Translations under genes and position numbers: made by a program
Part shown: positions 1 through 6,719 of the stretch, in pieces
Position numbering within the stretch: the first letter of the stretch is position 1
Layout of the letters: each line of letters starts with the position of its first letter
The notes under the pieces: generated by a model
Database searches by the model: none
The model's input: the letters and a program-made list of their open reading frames with translations, nothing else
Told to the model about the DNA's origin: nothing
NCBI GenBank assembly: GCA_947624715.1
Contig: CANQLO010000020.1
Coordinates: 1 to 31,999 of the forward strand
DNA: 31,999 nt
Direction of reading: 5' to 3'
Source: an uncultured Clostridia bacterium
GTDB taxonomy: Bacteria; Bacillota_A; Clostridia; TANB77; CAG-508

Positions 1-2
1 AA

Positions 3-206
3 AGTTTATGCTCTGAATATCAGTATGATATTATAAAGCAACAACTTTATATGTATAGTATAGATGATGAAGATGATACAGAAATACAAGAAGAATTAAA
101 GAGCTATCAAAAATCTTTGGAGAATACTGGTGTATCACAAGAAGAAGTTGATAATTTAATTGATAAATTAGAAAAGATAGATAAAAAAATATATAAATAT
201 GCTTAA
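3..206 (+). CDS. C-terminal part of an unidentified protein (5' end outside window)
   Basis: An open frame runs from the window edge to a TAA at 204-206 with no internal stop, giving 67 residues. It is strongly acidic and Glu/Asp/Lys-rich, with a probable helical or coiled-coil tail (GVSQEEVDNLIDKLEKID) and no cysteines beyond one near the start. I do not recognise the family. It ends 21 bases before the next small ORF and lies on the same strand, so it probably belongs to the same transcription unit as the small membrane protein and PadR regulator downstream. The start lies upstream of base 1. Confidence 0.55.
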   Translation, partial: SLCSEYQYDIIKQQLYMYSIDDEDDTEIQEELKSYQKSLENTGVSQEEVDNLIDKLEKIDKKIYKYA

Positions 207-227
207 ATATTAGAAAGAAGTAAAAAA

Positions 228-440
228 ATGAATGATGAAGTATTTGAAGAAAAATTAAAAAAGGCTTTTCAACGAGAAATTGAAGTGCCAGATAGTTTTA
301 AAAGAGCAATAGAAACTGCTCTAAACGAAGAAAATATAAAAAAATATGAAATTAAGAGAAGAAAAGAAAAATTAAAGACTATTTTGATTAGTTTTACTGT
401 TATAGCTGTAATTGTTGGGGTTTTATATATATTGTTATGA
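228..440 (+). CDS. Small single-pass membrane protein
   Basis: A 70-residue protein with a charged amphipathic N-terminal half (residues 1-48, Lys/Glu-rich) and one hydrophobic C-terminal segment (about 50-70, ILISFTVIAVIVGVLYILL) that should anchor it with the N-terminus in the cytoplasm. The VPDSFKRAIETAL stretch resembles the N-terminus of small anti-sigma or DUF-type membrane regulators, but that is only a resemblance. It sits 21 bases after the partial upstream gene and 34 bases before the PadR gene. The ribosome binding site is weak (GAAAG). Function unknown; a membrane-bound regulator co-expressed with PadR is a guess. Confidence 0.55.
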   Translation: MNDEVFEEKLKKAFQREIEVPDSFKRAIETALNEENIKKYEIKRRKEKLKTILISFTVIAVIVGVLYILL

Positions 441-474
441 TATAGTCATTGTATAAAACAGAAAGGAAAATAAG

Positions 475-1008
475 ATGAATAGCATAGATTTAGTTGTTTT
501 GGGAGAATTAAAGGAAAAGCCTCAATATGCAGGAGAGATAATAACAAGTTTAAGACAAAAGAACTTGCATAATACAATGAATTTTACATTATCTACAATA
601 TATAGGAAAGTAATTGAGCTTAAAGATAAAGGATATATTAAAGCAGAAAGATTATCAATTTTTAAATCTCAAGATACTAGAGTATATCATATAACTCATA
701 ATGGAGAGGAATATTTTAATAATCTTATAAAACTAGCTATTTCAAGTGATAAGAATATTGATGTTAAATTAAATATTAATGAAACAATGGCAATTTTTGA
801 ATATGCAAATAAAGACAAGCAAATAAGTTATATTAGAAATCTAAAAGAGAACATAATCAAAACAAAACAAGAATTGTATAAAGATAAAGAAATAAAATCA
901 AAAGCAGAAAAAATTATATTCTTGCAAAAAGAGAAAATATTATTTGCTTTAGAAGAATGGGCAACAGAAATTGAAGATGAATTGCTAGTTGATAAGTCGG
1001 AAACATAA
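475..1008 (+). CDS. PadR-family transcriptional regulator
   Basis: A 177-aa protein whose first ~85 residues match the PadR winged-helix pattern: MNSIDLVVLGELKEKPQYAG, then a Ser/Thr-rich recognition helix (FTLSTIYRKVIELKDKGYI) and a wing with the typical RVYHITHNGEEYF strand. The C-terminal half (about 95-170) is a Lys/Glu-rich helical dimerisation region, as in longer PadR proteins. The start is preceded by AAAGGA at suitable spacing. PadR proteins are usually repressors that autoregulate and control a neighbouring membrane protein or transporter; the small membrane protein directly upstream is the obvious local candidate. The ligand cannot be inferred. Confidence 0.8.
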   Translation: MNSIDLVVLGELKEKPQYAGEIITSLRQKNLHNTMNFTLSTIYRKVIELKDKGYIKAERLSIFKSQDTRVYHITHNGEEYFNNLIKLAISSDKNIDVKLNINETMAIFEYANKDKQISYIRNLKENIIKTKQELYKDKEIKSKAEKIIFLQKEKILFALEEWATEIEDELLVDKSET

Positions 1009-1035
1009 AAAATGTCGAAAAATGTCAAGCGAAAC

Positions 1036-1064
1036 TTGAAACAATTAACATAATGTGTTATAAT
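1036..1064 (+). promoter_or_regulatory. Sigma-A type promoter for the LysR gene
   Basis: TTGAAA at 1036-1041 and a perfect TATAAT at 1059-1064 are separated by exactly 17 bases and lie 29 bases before the GTG/ATG region of the LysR regulator. This is the strongest promoter match in the left part of the window. Confidence 0.75.
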
Positions 1065-1092
1065 GTAGTTATTGTTATTGGAGGGGTATATA

Positions 1093-1971
1093 ATGTCCGA
1101 AGTAAATCCGTACTTGAATAAGATATTTCATACTGTTGCAGAAACTAAAAGTTTTACAAAGGCAAGTGAAAAACTACAATTAAAAACATCGACAGTTAGT
1201 AGAAATATAGATTCATTAGAAGAACAATTAAATGTAAAATTATTTTATAGATGTAATCAAGGTGTAAGTCTAACAGCAGATGGAGAAAAATACTTTGAAT
1301 TTATTGATAAAGGCTTGGGTTACTTTGATGCAGGAGAAAAACTAATAAAAGCAAGTAATAGTATGGAAACAGGAGAAATCACTATTGGTGCGTTATCTCA
1401 TATAACACATTTCTATTTGATTGATAGAATTGAAAAAATAAAAAGAGATTATCCTAGATTAAGAATAAAAATACTAACTGGTGCAACAGGTAGAAATTTG
1501 ATAGAATTATTAGAAAATCATAAAATCGACTTTGCATTAGATAGCACAACAATGACTTTGAAAAATAAAGATATACAAAGAGAAGAACTAAAAAAGATAA
1601 ATAATATATTTATATCAAAAACCCCATTAGAAATAAAAAAACTAAAAGAATTAGAAAATATGAAATTGATATTAGGTATTGAAAACACACATACAAGCCA
1701 AGAACTAATAGAACTAATGAAAAAAAATGATGTTGTGATAAAGCCAGATTTGGAAATTGATATTACAGAATCGAAAATAGATGCAACGAAAAAAGGATTA
1801 GGTTTAGGCTATGTTATGCGTGATGCAGTAAAAAATGAAATAGAAAATAGAGAATTATATGAAGTAAAAATACCAATCGAATTGCCAAGTTCATCAGTTA
1901 ATTTATTATACTTAAAAGGTCAGCTAACAAGTATAGATAAAAAATTTATTAAAGAATATTTAAAAAAATAA
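1093..1971 (+). CDS. LysR-family transcriptional regulator
   Basis: A 292-aa protein with an N-terminal winged helix-turn-helix (residues about 5-62: FHTVAETKSFTKASEKLQL, TSTVSRNIDSLEEQLNVKLF) followed by a periplasmic-binding-protein-like effector domain (about 85-290, starting GEITIGALSHITHFYL). The ATG at 1093 is chosen because GGAGGGG precedes it by six bases; an in-frame ATG seven codons upstream lacks a ribosome binding site. LysR proteins usually activate an adjacent gene in response to a small ligand. Just downstream, before the radical SAM gene, lies a nine-base dyad in the right place to be its operator. A strong terminator separates it from that gene. Ligand unknown. Confidence 0.88.
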   Translation: MSEVNPYLNKIFHTVAETKSFTKASEKLQLKTSTVSRNIDSLEEQLNVKLFYRCNQGVSLTADGEKYFEFIDKGLGYFDAGEKLIKASNSMETGEITIGALSHITHFYLIDRIEKIKRDYPRLRIKILTGATGRNLIELLENHKIDFALDSTTMTLKNKDIQREELKKINNIFISKTPLEIKKLKELENMKLILGIENTHTSQELIELMKKNDVVIKPDLEIDITESKIDATKKGLGLGYVMRDAVKNEIENRELYEVKIPIELPSSSVNLLYLKGQLTSIDKKFIKEYLKK

Positions 1972-1989
1972 TATGTGATATAAAAATAA

Positions 1990-2026
1990 AGTACCATAAG
2001 TAAAAAAAACTTATGGTACTATTTTT
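1990..2026 (+). terminator. Rho-independent terminator after the LysR gene
   Basis: A perfect 12-base stem (1990-2001 with 2009-2020) with an A-only seven-base loop is followed by ATTTTTG. It ends the LysR transcript before the radical SAM gene. Confidence 0.8.
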
Positions 2027-2045
2027 GCAATACGAGTTGCAAAAA
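2022..2045 (+). promoter_or_regulatory. Candidate LysR operator (nine-base dyad)
   Basis: TTTTTGCAA and TTGCAAAAA face each other across six bases, a perfect dyad with the T-N11-A core expected of LysR binding sites. Its centre is about 55 bases upstream of the start point predicted from the TATAAT at 2076, typical of activation sites. Inferred from position and symmetry; the left arm overlaps the U-tract of the preceding terminator. Confidence 0.5.
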
Positions 2046-2052
2046 TGGGTAA

Positions 2053-2081
2053 TATACAAGTTTTAAAATTGATTATATAAT
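2053..2081 (+). promoter_or_regulatory. Promoter for the radical SAM gene
   Basis: A perfect TATAAT at 2076-2081 has a weak -35 (TATACA, 2053-2058) at 17-base spacing. The weak -35 plus the dyad immediately upstream suits an activator-dependent promoter. Confidence 0.5.
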
Positions 2082-2114
2082 ATTAGTGTAAAAATTAAGA
2101 AAAGAGGAAGTATA

Positions 2115-3317
2115 ATGATAAAAGACAGAGAAGTGTGCTTATTTTTAACATTAAGATGTAATCAAAAATGTAAATATTGTCATAGATTTTTAGGAATAGA
2201 AGATTTAGATTTAGAGCATAACAAAGAAGTAATAAACAAAATCGCTCAAGACGGAATTACTAATATGACATTTACAGGTGGAGAGCCTTTATTATACCCT
2301 AACATTTTGGAACTTTTAAAACTTGCTGAAGAAAAAGGAATAAAAAGTAAGTTAATAACGAATGGACATATTTTAGCAACACAACCGAAAATGAGAGAAA
2401 TATATAATCATTTAGATAGTATAACATTGTCAATAGATTCAATAGATAATGAATTAAATGAGAAAATGGGTAGGGGATATAAACATTTTGAAAATATAAA
2501 AACTGTACTTGATAGTTTAAAGGAAAGTAAATTAAAAGTTAATATCAATACAGTTGTTAGTAAAATGAATATTACTTATCTTGAAGAATTAGGAGATTTC
2601 TTAAAAGATTATAATATCAATGCTTGGAGAATTTTTAAATTTATACCTTTACGAGAAACAGCAAAATTAAATAAAGATATGTTTGAAATTTCAAAAGCAG
2701 ATTTTAGAGTAAATAGACCATTATTTACTAGTTTCCCAAACATTAGAAAAATAGAATTTAGAGAAGAAAATGATATGGAAAGCAAATATGTTTTAATTAT
2801 GCCAAATGGAAATGTTGTAATCACAGAAAATGAGAAAGATGTTACAATAGGAAATATATTAAAAAATAGTTTGAGTGAGATATTAAGTAACAGAATATCA
2901 ATAAAAACACCAAATAAAGTAATGGAAAAAATAAGAACACTAATATCATATAACAATGAACAAGAGAAAAACGCAATACTTGAAAGAGTAAAACAACTTG
3001 CCTATGTAGATGTAATAGGAACTTCTGCAAGTGGAGTTGACACATTCAATAAAATAGTGGATTTAAAACCAGAAATGGTATTTGCTAATTATAATATGAA
3101 TGGTATGAATGGGTTAGAACTTATACAAAGATCTAAAGCACGATTAGAAAACGATATGCCAATATTCAATTTCATTACAAGCGAACTTCCAGAAAATGAA
3201 ATCAATTTGCTAGTAAATGTAGCAGATAACAAGATAAATGCTTTAATAAGTGAAAAACAAAAAGAAGAAAGTATTATAAACACATTAGAAGAATATAAAA
3301 AATTTAAAGAAAACTAA
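2115..3317 (+). CDS. Radical SAM protein fused to a degenerate receiver-like domain
   Basis: A 400-aa protein. Residues 1-260 are a MoaA/PqqE-like radical SAM domain: the CX3CX2C iron-sulfur motif is Cys15-Cys19-Cys22, the SAM-binding TFTGGEPLL motif follows at about 54-62, then LITNGH and a TLSIDS strand. Residues from about 290 to 385 look like a response-regulator receiver domain (VIGTSASGVDTFNKI, then a segment matching the usual MDxxMPGMDGLELI pattern). The phospho-acceptor Asp is replaced by Asn325 and the usual Pro by Asn, so phosphorylation is unlikely. The start has GAGG nine bases upstream. It converges with a Spo0A-like regulator and is probably controlled by the LysR protein. The substrate is unknown; no auxiliary-cluster (SPASM) cysteine set is visible. 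Confidence 0.82.
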   Translation: MIKDREVCLFLTLRCNQKCKYCHRFLGIEDLDLEHNKEVINKIAQDGITNMTFTGGEPLLYPNILELLKLAEEKGIKSKLITNGHILATQPKMREIYNHLDSITLSIDSIDNELNEKMGRGYKHFENIKTVLDSLKESKLKVNINTVVSKMNITYLEELGDFLKDYNINAWRIFKFIPLRETAKLNKDMFEISKADFRVNRPLFTSFPNIRKIEFREENDMESKYVLIMPNGNVVITENEKDVTIGNILKNSLSEILSNRISIKTPNKVMEKIRTLISYNNEQEKNAILERVKQLAYVDVIGTSASGVDTFNKIVDLKPEMVFANYNMNGMNGLELIQRSKARLENDMPIFNFITSELPENEINLLVNVADNKINALISEKQKEESIINTLEEYKKFKEN

Positions 3318-3320
3318 TAA

Positions 3321-3358
3321 AAGCAAGAATTGAGTATAAAACTTAATTCTTGCTTTTT
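3321..3358. terminator. Bidirectional terminator between convergent genes
   Basis: An 11-base stem (3321-3331 with 3345-3355) is preceded by A-rich and followed by T-rich sequence, so it can stop transcription from both sides. The stop codon of the minus-strand Spo0A-like gene lies inside it (3343-3345). Confidence 0.75.
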
Positions 3359-4065
3359 GTTATTAGTAGATAATTAACAAATTTTTGTAAAAATTGTTTA
3401 GGAGATATATCTCTTTTTCTTTCAAAAACTTTTAAATATAGATTTTCATTTATAATATTGTACGATTTATTAAAAGTTTCAATTATATGCCTAATTGAAT
3501 TTTTAACTTGTTCTTTAGAAACATTAAATTCATTTGCTACTTGTGTATATACATTATCAAGAGTAATAAAGGTTTCTGAATGATAATAACACTTGAAAAT
3601 TGCAGACATCAAATATTGTGAGCCTATACTATAAGTGTTGAAACCTAAACTTAATAAAATACTTTTTAATTCTATCAATGATAAATTCGGTAATTCATAT
3701 TTTGCTTTCAAAAAAGTCATTGTTTCTTTTGCGTCATCCTGACTTACAGGTCTTTGAAAGACCTTATAAATAATCGAAGTGTTAGACAAAAGTAATTTAT
3801 CTTTCGGATCGTTGACAGTTAATATTAAATTACATTTATCATTTTCACTTGGTAAATTAGAAATCTTATCAATAACATCTGTATAAGCTATATCAGAAAA
3901 GTTAGAGTTTAATATTATAATTGCAGGAGTTGTTTCTATACATTTGTTTATTGTTTCTATACCAGAGTTTGAAGTTATTATTTCATATTCATTACTATCT
4001 ATTAGAAATTGATATTTTTTAATGTCTTTTTGAATATCTTTATTTCCAATTAAGACTTTGACCAT
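3343..4065 (-). CDS. Spo0A-like regulator with a degenerate receiver domain
   Basis: A 240-aa protein. Residues 1-115 have the fold pattern of a receiver domain (VKVLIGNKD, then AIIILNSNF), but the phospho-acceptor position is Asn53 and the acidic pair near the N-terminus is missing. Residues about 125-225 resemble the Spo0A C-terminal DNA-binding domain: LKSILLSLGFNTYSIGSQYL, then VANEFNVSKEQVKNSIRHII, matching the Spo0A pattern ending in IRHAIE. The ATG at 4065 is chosen for its GGGAGG site; an upstream in-frame ATG has none. Probably a phosphorylation-independent DNA-binding regulator carried by the element; it might act on Spo0A targets or on the iteron-like array about 100 bases upstream of its start. 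Targets are inference. Confidence 0.72.
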   Translation of the reverse strand: MVKVLIGNKDIQKDIKKYQFLIDSNEYEIITSNSGIETINKCIETTPAIIILNSNFSDIAYTDVIDKISNLPSENDKCNLILTVNDPKDKLLLSNTSIIYKVFQRPVSQDDAKETMTFLKAKYELPNLSLIELKSILLSLGFNTYSIGSQYLMSAIFKCYYHSETFITLDNVYTQVANEFNVSKEQVKNSIRHIIETFNKSYNIINENLYLKVFERKRDISPKQFLQKFVNYLLITKSKN

Positions 4066-4167
4066 TTCGACCTCCCAATAATAGCCAATCAAAAAACAAT
4101 GTTTACATAAATTATACCACTATAATAAGAATTTTTCAATAAAACTGGAAAAAAAAGTCATTTTTTG

Positions 4168-4237
4168 ATGCCCTTTTTAGCCCTTTTTTACAAATGTTAG
4201 CCCTTTCCTACAAGTTTTAGCCCTTTTAAAGACAAAT
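4168..4237 (+). repeat. Iteron-like direct repeats, 20-base period
   Basis: TAGCCCTTT begins at 4178, 4198 and 4218, exactly 20 bases apart, with a partial copy (GCCCTTTTTAG) from 4170. The first two units also share TACAA at the same offset. Two helical turns between identical sites implies cooperative protein binding on one face. It lies between the divergent Spo0A-like and sigma-like genes; it could be an operator or a replication/transfer iteron set. Confidence 0.65.
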
Positions 4238-4268
4238 GCTAAAAAAGGAAATATAATGCAGATAACTT

Positions 4269-4354
4269 AATCAAAGTCTAAAAGGAATATACAAATGATT
4301 TTTAGAAAAACAAAAGATGACTCCTTTTTTTATATAAATTTTTAGACTTTGATT
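4269..4354 (+). repeat. Long-range inverted repeat in the leader region
   Basis: A perfect 15-base inverted repeat (4269-4283 with 4340-4354) encloses a 56-base loop that carries a copy of ACTCCTTTT. A second ACTCCTTTT at 4370 forms the left arm of the next hairpin, so the two structures share repeated elements and could compete. Interpreted as a folded leader upstream of the sigma-like gene. Confidence 0.5.
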
Positions 4355-4368
4355 TAAAGTTAGTAAAT

Positions 4369-4415
4369 AACTCCTTTTAGAATTTATTAAGCCAAAATTC
4401 TAAAGGGAGTTTTGT
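4369..4415 (+). terminator. Terminator-like hairpin in the leader
   Basis: A 16-base stem with one mismatch (4369-4384 with 4396-4411) is followed by TTTTG. The T-tract is short, so this may be an attenuator rather than a full terminator. Confidence 0.45.
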
Positions 4416-4472
4416 GCGTTATGTTAGTGTGCCTAAAAAGTCTAAAAATAACAAGATGTAGAAGCCCACCAT

Positions 4473-4509
4473 CTCCGTTCAATTTGAACTTAAAAAAATT
4501 GAACGGAGG
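4473..4509 (+). promoter_or_regulatory. Hairpin sequestering the ribosome binding site of the sigma-like gene
   Basis: CTCCGTTCAATT at 4473-4484 is fully complementary to AATTGAACGGAG at 4497-4508, with a 12-base loop. The right arm contains the GGAGG (4505-4509) used by the ATG at 4517, so translation should need this stem to open, for example by an upstream ribosome or a factor. Confidence 0.65.
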
Positions 4510-4516
4510 TAATGAA

Positions 4517-5027
4517 ATGAACAAAGATTCAAAGTGTTTTATTAAAATTGGAAAAGATATTTATGAAGAAATTACATTAAAAGAATTAAAAAATAGACAA
4601 CGAAAAAATAGTACATATAAAGAAAAACGATTTATTCCTATTCAACGGAATGTTGTTAGAAGTTTCAAATAAAGGATATAAAGATTTTTATACAGATGTT
4701 GAACGAAAGAAATATTGTAAAAAAATTGCAAGAGATATAACAATAGTTTCTTTAGATGAAATGAGAAGTGAAGATTTTAGAGATAAAGATGTTATTGAAG
4801 ATACAAATGTAGATATTGAATTTGAAATTCAAAGGAAAATGGAAATTGAACAATTAAAAAATGCCTTATTGAAGCTAAATAATGATGAATACAAACTGAT
4901 AAGAGCATTATTCTTTGAGCAAAAAACAATTAGAGAATATGCAGATACATTAAAAATACCATTTACTACTTTAGAATATAAAAAAGAGAAAATATTGAAA
5001 AAATTAAAAAAATTATTAAAATTTTAA
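4517..5027 (+). CDS. Sigma-70-like factor of the integrative element, with one CGG +1 site
   Basis: In conventional frames this gene is split. Skipping C4646 at the in-frame CGG (4646-4648) joins RFIPIQ to GMLLEVSNKGYKDFYTDVER and gives a 169-aa protein. The joined sequence is the usual form of sigma-like factors next to integrase modules of clostridial elements (the FIPVQGMLLEVS stretch). The C-terminal half (about 100-165) holds a region-4-like helix-turn-helix (FEQKTIREYADTLKIPFTTLEYKKEKILKKLKK). It probably plays the Orf7-like role of switching on excision and transfer. ATG 4517 has GGAGG eight bases upstream, within a hairpin. A strong terminator follows. Confidence 0.8.
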
Positions 5028-5040
5028 AAATTTTTCGTAC

Positions 5041-5084
5041 AAACCCCCAAAAAATTCCTTTCTAGTATTGAGGGGGTTTTTTTT
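5041..5084 (+). terminator. Rho-independent terminator after the sigma-like gene
   Basis: AAACCCCC (5041-5048) pairs with GGGGGTTT (5072-5079) and is followed by a run of T. This is the only C/G-rich terminator stem in the element. Confidence 0.85.
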
Positions 5085-5156
5085 AATCCTTTCAAAAAAT
5101 GAACATTGAAAATTGAATAACATTCATTAAAAACTTTCTATTATTGAGCTAGTTAA

Positions 5157-5345
5157 ATGGAGATGCAGAACTTCATACTTAAATATAAGTTGGCGACTTA
5201 TAAGGCGAAGATAATAATAGGTATAATGATACTCTTGTTTAGTCATAGCTTGAGCGTGATAAAACCGTCCCACGCATTGAGAACAAGTCTGGTGTACCAG
5301 ATAGGGCATAGTATATGCACCTGTGATGATGTAGCTAGTCATATT
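5157..5345 (+). ncRNA. Candidate structured RNA upstream of the small membrane protein gene
   Basis: This stretch has no convincing gene, and its G/C content is clearly higher than its surroundings. Three local hairpins are visible: ATAAGT/ACTTAT around 5184-5200, GCGTG/CACGC around 5253-5275, and TCTGG/CCAGA around 5288-5301. Short ORFs on both strands look like chance. It could be a regulatory leader or a trans-acting RNA of the element. I cannot match it to a named RNA family. Confidence 0.35.
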
Positions 5346-5383
5346 TAGTGAATTTAGGAAAAGTAAAAAATAAGAAATATAAA

Positions 5384-5408
5384 GGGCTATCTTATTTTAA
5401 GGTAGCCC
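5384..5408 (+). promoter_or_regulatory. Hairpin just upstream of the small membrane protein
   Basis: GGGCTATCTTA and TAAGGTAGCCC form an 11-base stem (one G-U pair) with a three-base loop, ending nine bases before the AAGGAG of the next gene. With no T-run it is more likely a leader or stability element than a terminator. Confidence 0.5.
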
Positions 5409-5434
5409 TACATAAAAAGGAGCTGACTATAAAA

Positions 5435-5621
5435 ATGAAAATAATATTACTTATTATAATACTTTTAGCAATGATAATCGCACTATTTACATATCTGATT
5501 ATAGTTGGTGGAAGTATGAGTAAAACGGCAGAGGAACAAAAAATGGAAGATGAAGAACAAATGAAATATTTACAAAACTATAAAAAACGGAGGAAAAAAA
5601 GGTGGAAAGAGATATTTATAA
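5435..5621 (+). CDS. Small membrane protein, probable CGG +1 site near its end
   Basis: The ATG at 5435 follows AAGGAG by 12 bases. Residues 1-27 are a hydrophobic anchor (MKIILLIIILLAMIIALFTYL), followed by a charged Glu/Lys-rich tail. An in-frame CGG occurs at 5588-5590. Read conventionally, the frame runs on to 5692 and merely shadows the MazF gene in another frame. Skipping the C gives a short GGKKGG tail and a stop at 5619-5621, for a 61-aa protein. The shorter form is more natural, and the CGG overlaps the GGAGG of mazF, so the base is also needed as a ribosome binding site. Function unknown. Confidence 0.5.
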
Positions 5622-5970
5622 AGGCGATATTTATTATACAAAATTGGAGAACACTATTGGAAGTGAACAAAAAGGAAAAAGACCAGTTTTAGTAGTACAA
5701 AACAATATTGGTAACAGATATAGTTCAACAGTTATAGTAGTTCCATTAACAAAAGCAACTGATGTAAAGTTAAACCTACCAACACATTACTTGTTAAAAG
5801 AAAATGGAAAAATAATATATGATTCAATAGTTCTAACTGAACAGATTAGAGCGATAGATAAAACAAGACTAACAGAAAAAATAGATTATTTAAGATACGA
5901 TATTATGAAAGAAATAGATAAAAAGCTATTGATAGCTTTAGGAATAAAAAAAGAAAATATTGAGGAGTAG
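5602..5970 (+). CDS. mazF: MazF/PemK-type toxin (endoribonuclease)
   Basis: A 122-aa protein starting at a GTG eight bases after GGAGG. The family hallmarks are present: an N-terminal YKGDIYYTKLENTIGSEQKGKRPVLVVQNN segment (shown here in parts: GDIYY, GSEQ, KRPVLVVQNN), the strand VIVVPLTKA, and SIVLTEQIRAIDKTRL, which contains the conserved catalytic-region Arg and Thr. MazF proteins cleave RNA and are normally paired with an antitoxin. No antitoxin-like gene lies directly upstream; the preceding small membrane protein is not one, and the downstream 129-aa protein is an unproven alternative. It may help to stabilise the element. Confidence 0.88.
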   Translation: MERDIYKGDIYYTKLENTIGSEQKGKRPVLVVQNNIGNRYSSTVIVVPLTKATDVKLNLPTHYLLKENGKIIYDSIVLTEQIRAIDKTRLTEKIDYLRYDIMKEIDKKLLIALGIKKENIEE

Positions 5971-6004
5971 TTTTTACTACTCTTTTTTTGAAAGGATTGA
6001 AAAT

Positions 6005-6394
6005 ATGGAATTAAAAGAATTTGAAAAAATAAAAAATAGTAGATATTCTCCAAAAGAAGCACTAGCATTTTTAGTAATTAGCACTAAAAATACAAAGGAA
6101 AATAATATTGATAACTTAATAAACTTGCTGAAAGAAGAATTAGTAAAAAATATAAATAGAAGCAATTTGATAGATAGAATAAAAATAACATCTATTGAAA
6201 AAATTATAAACTATTGGAGTTTATCAATAGAACAAGTAATATCATACGGTTATATTGTATTCAATAACTTGTTATTTGAAGAAAAGCCTTTTACAGAAGA
6301 AAAAATTACAGATATGTTTGTATATGTTATGAGATTATATTCTCCAGATAATGCAGTAGAGTTTGTAAATAAAAAATTTAAAATAAAAGATTAG
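6005..6394 (+). CDS. Hypothetical protein of the integrative element
   Basis: A 129-aa helical, charged protein starting at the ATG preceded by AAAGGA (an earlier in-frame start overlaps MazF and lacks a site). There are no membrane segments, no cysteines and no motif I recognise. It follows the MazF gene by 34 bases on the same strand, so it might be an unconventional partner of the toxin, but nothing in the sequence shows antitoxin character such as a DNA-binding N-terminus. It ends just before two hairpins, the second being a terminator. Confidence 0.6.
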   Translation: MELKEFEKIKNSRYSPKEALAFLVISTKNTKENNIDNLINLLKEELVKNINRSNLIDRIKITSIEKIINYWSLSIEQVISYGYIVFNNLLFEEKPFTEEKITDMFVYVMRLYSPDNAVEFVNKKFKIKD

Positions 6395-6401
6395 AAGTCA
6401 G

Positions 6402-6434
6402 TCAAATGTGTAATTTATATTTTTACACATTTGA
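6402..6434 (+). other. Perfect 12-base hairpin
   Basis: Bases 6402-6413 and 6423-6434 are perfect complements around a nine-base A/T loop, with no following T-run. It may be an RNA processing or stability element, or a protein-binding dyad before the excision module. Confidence 0.5.
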
Positions 6435-6445
6435 TAAAAGGTTAA

Positions 6446-6491
6446 GTTACTTATATTCTGTTAGCAGACCATATAAGTAACTCTTTTTTTT
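6446..6491 (+). terminator. Terminator before the excisionase gene
   Basis: A perfect 11-base stem (6446-6456 with 6471-6481) is followed by TCTTTTTTT. It separates the toxin region from the xis-int module. Its T-run abuts the AAGGAGG of xis, so read-through could couple the two. Confidence 0.75.
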
Positions 6492-6506
6492 AAGGAGGTA
6501 TTTCAA

Positions 6507-6701
6507 GTGGACAATGATGACAACAGTAAAAAAGTGTATGAAGCAGATGATATACAAAAAATTTTAAAGATAGGGAAAAATAAAGTTTATGAATTTTTAG
6601 AAGATGTATATTCTAACACACACTTTTTTAAAGTAATAAAAATTGGAAAGTTATATAGAGTTCCAAAAAAGTCCTTTGATATATGGTTAAGTGGAGAGTA
6701 A
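6507..6701 (+). CDS. xis: Excisionase-type helix-turn-helix protein
   Basis: A 64-aa protein beginning at GTG, eight bases after AAGGAGG. It has the MerR-like/excisionase winged helix seen in Tn916-type Xis proteins: YEADDIQKILKIGKNKVYEFL, then KVIKIGKLYRVPKKSFDIWL. Such proteins bend DNA at element ends and direct the integrase towards excision. It lies directly upstream of two tyrosine recombinases, the expected arrangement. Confidence 0.85.
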   Translation: MDNDDNSKKVYEADDIQKILKIGKNKVYEFLEDVYSNTHFFKVIKIGKLYRVPKKSFDIWLSGE

Positions 6702-6719
6702 TAAGGAGTGAATAATAAT

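Noticed and set aside
5127..5348. Overlapping short ORFs on both strands at 5127-5348
   Set aside because: No ribosome binding site or recognisable domain, and the composition suggests a structured RNA rather than coding sequence.
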